This document shows positions 42,925 through 46,037 of a DNA stretch of 46,037 bases, in pieces. The notes below the pieces were generated by a model, which worked only from the letters and a program-made list of their open reading frames with translations, had not been told where the DNA came from and made no database searches. Source of the DNA: Akkermansiaceae bacterium UBA5020. GTDB lineage: Bacteria > Verrucomicrobiota > Verrucomicrobiia > Verrucomicrobiales > DEV007. How positions within the stretch are numbered: position 1 is the stretch's first letter; every line of letters begins with the position of its first letter. Both the position numbers and the translations under genes were made by a program. The stretch covers positions 7,718-53,754 of the forward strand of contig DGXY01000046.1 in assembly GCA_002396885.1 (NCBI GenBank), given 5' to 3'.

Positions 42925-43100
42925 TGAAATGGCCGATCCCCGATGAAGAGGAACTCTGTTTCACCCGAAACCTCACCGCCAACCGCCGCCTCCGGAGACA
43001 AAGATCAGGGACATGATCCTGATTTTGCATTGGGACTCCTGCCGCTTGCGTTGCCGGAGCTTGCTTGGCGCGAGTCCAAAGCGACCAAGTAGACGGGGCC

Positions 43101-43658
43101 TCACATCGATCCGCTTCCCCGGCCGGGAAACCATTTGCCCGCCCAACGCTCGGGAAAACCCGCACGTCCGGAAGCGGGTTTGCCCGGCGGGATGGTGAGC
43201 GGAGGCACGACCACCTTTTTGGCGAGGCGGAAGGCGAGTGCGTCCAGAGAGCCCTCGCCTTGCCTTGTCACCGTCGAGCTGAGGACGGAGGCTGCCATGC
43301 TGCGGTAAGGTGCCCGACGCAGGACAAAACGAAGAATCACAGGAACCAGTAAGGGAATCGCACGGATGGCCTGTTCGGGTGGGATCCCGAGTCTGGTGGC
43401 AAGGCGGTCGCTCAGTTGGCTGCCGGTGCCGAGAAGGATCCCGTCGAGCGAACGTTCCGGATCCCGGGCGGCTTCGACGGGGTGCGGGTCGTGGCCACCC
43501 CTGCCACAGTTGCCGGCCTCGAACCGATCGAGGATGACGGCTGCGGTCGCGGGGAGGACTCTCGCGGCTTCCTCCCGGGAGAGTCCCAGAGCTCCGGAGA
43601 GTTGCCCCGTCACGGCCTCTCCCTGTTCCAAGACCAGTTCTTCGAGGAGCGCGGACAT
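43101..43658 (-). CDS. DUF937-like protein
   Basis: This 185-residue protein shows two copies of the short helical pattern typical of DUF937: 'LSGALGLSREEAARVLPATAAVIL' and 'LATRLGIPPEQAIRAIPLLVPVIL'. The C-terminal 40 residues are Pro/Gly/Arg-rich and probably unstructured. Its function is unknown. It follows CsbD by 36 bp on the same strand and is likely in the same unit. No signal peptide. Confidence 0.75.
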   Translation of the reverse strand: MSALLEELVLEQGEAVTGQLSGALGLSREEAARVLPATAAVILDRFEAGNCGRGGHDPHPVEAARDPERSLDGILLGTGSQLSDRLATRLGIPPEQAIRAIPLLVPVILRFVLRRAPYRSMAASVLSSTVTRQGEGSLDALAFRLAKKVVVPPLTIPPGKPASGRAGFPERWAGKWFPGRGSGSM

Positions 43659-43694
43659 GATGATCAGGGATGGAGTGGAGGAACGACCCGGCGC

Positions 43695-43910
43695 TCAGTT
43701 GCCGGAGGTGCGCCGCAAGGTCGCGCGATAATCTTTGATCGCGGATTCCACCGTTTCGCGGCTTTCGCCGGTGCGTTTCTGGATGCGGCCGAAGAGTTCG
43801 TCCTGTTTACCTTCCAGATACTGCAGATCGTCATCGGTGAGCTGCGCCCACTTCTGCTTGAGTTTGCCTTTGATGAGATTCCAATCGCCTTTGATTTCAA
43901 GTTTGTTCAT
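43695..43910 (-). CDS. CsbD-family general stress protein
   Basis: From the ATG at 43910 the protein is 71 residues (MNKLEIKGDWNLIKGKLKQK...), the standard CsbD start; the longer open frame adds 22 unlikely residues. The W-x-x-IKGKLKQKWAxLTDDDL and KQDELFGRIQKRTG patterns are conserved. CsbD proteins are small, charged and strongly stress-induced (by sigma-B in Bacillus subtilis), with no known enzyme activity. A variant of the recurring 16-bp element sits 38 bp upstream. The gene is followed by DUF937. Confidence 0.92.
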   Translation of the reverse strand: MNKLEIKGDWNLIKGKLKQKWAQLTDDDLQYLEGKQDELFGRIQKRTGESRETVESAIKDYRATLRRTSGN

Positions 43911-43948
43911 GGGACCAAACTCTCGTCCCTGATAGGGAACGGGGCGAT

Positions 43949-43964
43949 GGGGGGTAACCCGACC
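43949..43964 (-). promoter_or_regulatory. Recurring element, copy F (variant)
   Basis: On the minus strand this reads GGTCGGGTTACCCCCC, 13 of 16 matches to the consensus, 38 bp before the CsbD ATG and pointing toward it. It contains the dyad GGGTTACCC. Confidence 0.5.
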
Positions 43965-43987
43965 GGACGGGGCCATACCGTATCAGT

Positions 43988-44293
43988 TCACCTTTCGCCC
44001 CGAGGTGTCTGAAGGGCAAGCCAAACGGTCGAAGCAATGCCTGCCCCCTTTAGCAAGGTCCATGGCCAAGAGGATTTCCCGGCATCGTGCTTCGGCTTCC
44101 GGAAGCCTTCCTGAAATGCCGCGATTCCCGAGATGGCCAGAGCCGCCGCCGAGATGGCCGGCTTGAACGGTTCGGCGCGTGTGCCGATCTTCTGGAAACC
44201 GGCGGTGAGCGACACGTAGTCCTCAATGAATCGGGAACGGCTCAATTCGCTCTCGGCGATGAGTAACTGCTTTCGTGCGGAGCGGTCCTTCAT
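43988..44293 (-). CDS. Hypothetical protein in YqjE-type operon
   Basis: The 101-residue protein begins MKDRSARKQLLIAESELSRS and has two hydrophobic stretches, near 45-60 (PAISAAALAISGIAAF) and 78-94 (WTLLKGAGIASTVWLAL). Its ATGA start overlaps the stop of the holin-like gene by 4 bp, so translation is coupled. In enterobacteria the yqjD-yqjE pair is followed by a small protein, YqjK; this protein holds the same place and size, but the similarity is positional rather than clear in sequence. Probable inner-membrane protein. Confidence 0.7.
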   Translation of the reverse strand: MKDRSARKQLLIAESELSRSRFIEDYVSLTAGFQKIGTRAEPFKPAISAAALAISGIAAFQEGFRKPKHDAGKSSWPWTLLKGAGIASTVWLALQTPRGER

Positions 44294-44679
44294 GAGAAAA
44301 GTTTTTCGACCGAGCTGCGGTCTTTGCGCAATTGATCAAGGGTCGCGGAGAAGGGTTCGGCGCGACGCATCATTCGCCTCACAATCAGACCAATAGCGAT
44401 GGCGAGCAGGCCGTAAAGTCCAGCGAACACTCCGAGGACGAGACCGGGGGATTGGGTCCAGGGCCCGATCACCACGGCGGCGGTGAGGGCACCCATGCCG
44501 AGAAGTCCGAAAGCGAAGACCCCTAGTGAGAGAACGAGGGAGCGGACGAAGAGGATCCGTTCTTCCTCGAACTCAAGGATGAGCAACTTGAGCCGATTCT
44601 CTCCGAGAGCCATGAGGCTCCGGGAGATCCGGCCGGTCGATCCGCCGAGGCGGGCGGCTTCATCGGTGAACGATTCCAT
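44290..44679 (-). CDS. YqjE/phage-holin-III-like membrane protein
   Basis: The start at 44679 (MESFTDEAARLGG) follows an AGGA site and gives 129 residues; the open frame before it has low-complexity codons. After a 45-residue soluble part containing 'ALGENRLKLLILEFEEERILF', the protein has two membrane helices, at about 45-66 and 72-99, then the basic segment VRRMMRRAEPF. This is the Actinobacteriophage-holin/YqjE (DUF1469) pattern of stress-linked inner membrane proteins. It starts 13 bp after the DUF883 gene ends. Confidence 0.85.
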   Translation of the reverse strand: MESFTDEAARLGGSTGRISRSLMALGENRLKLLILEFEEERILFVRSLVLSLGVFAFGLLGMGALTAAVVIGPWTQSPGLVLGVFAGLYGLLAIAIGLIVRRMMRRAEPFSATLDQLRKDRSSVEKLFS

Positions 44680-44692
44680 GGGAGGGGTCCTG

Positions 44693-44980
44693 TTAACGGC
44701 GTGCGAGGAGGAAACCGAGGAGGGCACCGATGCCGAGGGCGACCGCCAGCGCTTTGTAGGGCTGTTCGTGGACGATTCCGTCGGCTGTCCGGGCTCCGTC
44801 GACGGCGCTTTCACAGACCCGGTCGTAAACTTCTCTCCCGCGATCCACGACCGCATCGAGTTGCTTGCGGACTTCTTCGCCGGTTTCCTCGGCGACCTCG
44901 GCGGTGGCGGCGAGGATTCCGCGCGAGGCTTCCGTGAGGTGGACCGCTTCGTCGCGGAGGGTGTCGGTTTTGATTTTCAT
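44693..44980 (-). CDS. DUF883 (YqjD/ElaB/YgaM-like) protein
   Basis: The 95-residue protein has a long amphipathic helix (LRDEAVHLTEASRGILAATAEVAEETGEEVRKQLDAVV) followed by a single C-terminal membrane helix (ALAVALGIGALLGFLLARR), the DUF883 layout. In E. coli, family members tether ribosomes to the membrane in stationary phase. It heads the yqjD-yqjE-like unit. Confidence 0.88.
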   Translation of the reverse strand: MKIKTDTLRDEAVHLTEASRGILAATAEVAEETGEEVRKQLDAVVDRGREVYDRVCESAVDGARTADGIVHEQPYKALAVALGIGALLGFLLARR

Positions 44981-45022
44981 GGGAGGGATGGAAGAAGTGT
45001 TGTGTTAGGGTGTTCGGCCGGA

Positions 45023-45487
45023 CTAAGAAATCGGATAAACTCCGCGATGGAGCCGCTCGAGCATCGTGATGTGATTTTCGACCCGGGTGAGCAACTCGTC
45101 GCGGATCAGGCTTTTCAGATTCTCCCGGATGCCTTCGTGGTCGAGGGCTTCCTCGTAGTCGTCCCGGCCCCGTTCCTCGCCCCATTGGAGGGATCTCACC
45201 GTCCAACCGGCTCCTGGCTTATCGAGCGCGTTCTTGAAGCCGTCGGCGAAGGGGCTCCAGTCGTGCGCGTCGGTGGCGGGCGCGCCTCCGATCTCGCTCA
45301 CGAAGGCGGTGAGCCGATCCACAGATAGCCAATGCTCTCCCAGGATCCGCGTCAGATCGAAAGCCACCGATGTCGCAGGACGAGCGGCGATCACTTTCTC
45401 GTAGGCTCCGATCGCCGAGAATTCCCCCAGCAGAAGGAAGTTTCCGGTGCTGATGCAATTCAAGGTGCAGGATGGCGGAGTCGTCAT
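45023..45487 (-). CDS. DUF2383/PA2169-family four-helix-bundle protein
   Basis: This 154-residue protein has the ferritin-like helical pattern of DUF2383: 'NFLLLGEFSAIGAYEKVI', 'RILGEHWLSVDRLTAFVSEIGGAPA', 'LQWGEERGRDDYEEALDH' and 'IRDELLTRVENHITMLERL'. The Glu and His residues in these helices could bind a metal. The family is annotated as stress-related with no proven activity. The ATG lacks a clear Shine-Dalgarno. It lies between a YciF-like gene and the YqjD-like operon. Confidence 0.8.
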   Translation of the reverse strand: MTTPPSCTLNCISTGNFLLLGEFSAIGAYEKVIAARPATSVAFDLTRILGEHWLSVDRLTAFVSEIGGAPATDAHDWSPFADGFKNALDKPGAGWTVRSLQWGEERGRDDYEEALDHEGIRENLKSLIRDELLTRVENHITMLERLHRGVYPIS

Positions 45488-45627
45488 AGTCGGATTTGGG
45501 AAGTTTGAAGCGGGAGGGATCCGGGCCGCATCGGAGCGTTTCAGCGCCCCGCGGCCGCCGGTTCGGCCATGGCCTCGTGATTGCTTTTCGAACGCGCGAG
45601 TTTCTTGAGCGACTTCTTGGCATCCTT

Positions 45628-46037
45628 CTACTCATTCAAAATTCCTTTCAGGAGAGAAGTGGCTTTCTTTCTGCCAAGCAGGCAGGCCCAATCGTGGAGG
45701 GAGCCGTAGGAAGCGATTTTGTAGTGTTCGACCTTGCCCAAGGCCGCGATGAGGGCGGCGTTGATCGCCGGCGATCCCTTGAATTCCTCGATGACCCCGT
45801 TGGTCTCCTTGAGAATCCCCATCGTGGCTTCGCAGGTCGCTCCTTTCGGTTCCAGGTCGAAACAGGCGAAGATTTCTTCGAGCTTCGTGACGTGGCGCTT
45901 CGTTTCGGTGAAGTGGCCCTGAATCGCCGCTCTCAGACCGGAGCAGGTGGCCGCTTTCGAAATTCCCGGCAGTGCTTTGACGAACCGCTTTTCGGCATCA
46001 TAGATGTCGGCGAGTTCCGCGAGGAAGAGGGTATTGA
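45628..46037 (-). CDS. YciE/YciF-like ferritin-like protein (DUF892), truncated by amber stop; 5' end outside window
   Basis: The visible 135 residues read 'NTLFLAELADIYDAEKRFVKALP', 'FTETKRHVTKLEEIFACFDLEPKG', 'CEATMGILKE' and 'ALGKVEHYKIASYGSLHDWA', the DUF892 ferritin-like family with conserved E, H and D ligands. At 45628-45630 a TAG follows GILNE, and the same frame then continues for 24 more codons (KDAKKSLKKLARSKSNHEAMAEPAAAGR, split here: first KDAKKSLKKLA, then the rest) to a TGA. Intact relatives continue in just this way (E-x-A-D-K-x-L). A single G-to-T (GAG to TAG) would restore full length. The protein lacks its normal end, or the stop is read through, or it is a sequence error. 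The first residues lie beyond the window. Confidence 0.8.
   Translation of the reverse strand, partial: NTLFLAELADIYDAEKRFVKALPGISKAATCSGLRAAIQGHFTETKRHVTKLEEIFACFDLEPKGATCEATMGILKETNGVIEEFKGSPAINAALIAALGKVEHYKIASYGSLHDWACLLGRKKATSLLKGILNE

Overview
The window looks like a chromosomal segment of a GC-rich Verrucomicrobiota bacterium. This is inferred from the gene mix (sugar isomerase/SDR/beta-helix genes, a giant MBG-repeat and SUMF1 surface protein, short intergenic oligomer repeats, a non-cyanobacterial KaiC locus); there is no rRNA here to confirm the taxonomy. No plasmid, phage or CRISPR signal was seen.

Left part, 1-22.5 kb: metabolism and surface proteins. Minus-strand genes encode a xylose-isomerase-like sugar isomerase/epimerase, an SDR oxidoreductase and a secreted beta-helix protein, separated by heptamer and octamer microsatellites. 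On the plus strand follow a ~2560-residue secreted protein (BNR propeller, six ~154-aa MBG-type repeats, SUMF1-like domain, C-terminal modules), an M24 peptidase-family protein, an Rpn/YhgA-like PD-(D/E)XK protein, and a sugar-acid catabolism group (two ketoglutarate-semialdehyde-type aldehyde dehydrogenases around a DapA-family lyase). A VapB/VapC-like pair in which the toxin is interrupted by a stop lies inside this group. Then come an RRM protein with a Gly/Arg/Asp tail, a three-histidine-box desaturase, a second TIM-barrel isomerase-like protein and tRNA-Leu(UAA).

Middle, 22.8-30.9 kb: stress and signalling. Small membrane proteins and lipoproteins surround a NarL-type response regulator, which converges on a hypothetical-KaiC-histidine kinase operon. 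The KaiC has a degenerate first catalytic site and keeps only one of the two classical phosphosites. A scrambled IS3-type remnant follows, then a divergent pair of a lipoprotein and an OmpA-like protein.

Right part, 31-46 kb: an operon of a SnoaL-like secreted protein and a TPR protein, a full-length NdvB-type cyclic beta-1,2-glucan synthase, and a minus-strand array of general-stress families (YciE/YciF ferritin-like, DUF2383, DUF883/YqjD, YqjE/holin-like, CsbD, DUF937). The YciF-like gene has an in-frame amber stop followed by apparently homologous codons.

The most notable observation is a 16-bp element, consensus GGTAGGGTTTCACCCC, found six times between 23.4 and 44 kb, always in the same orientation relative to the downstream gene and mostly about 75-110 bp before its start. 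It precedes the response regulator, two lipoproteins, the SnoaL/TPR operon, the cyclic glucan synthase and CsbD. I propose that it marks a stress/envelope regulon, possibly controlled by the local NarL-type regulator or by an alternative sigma factor.
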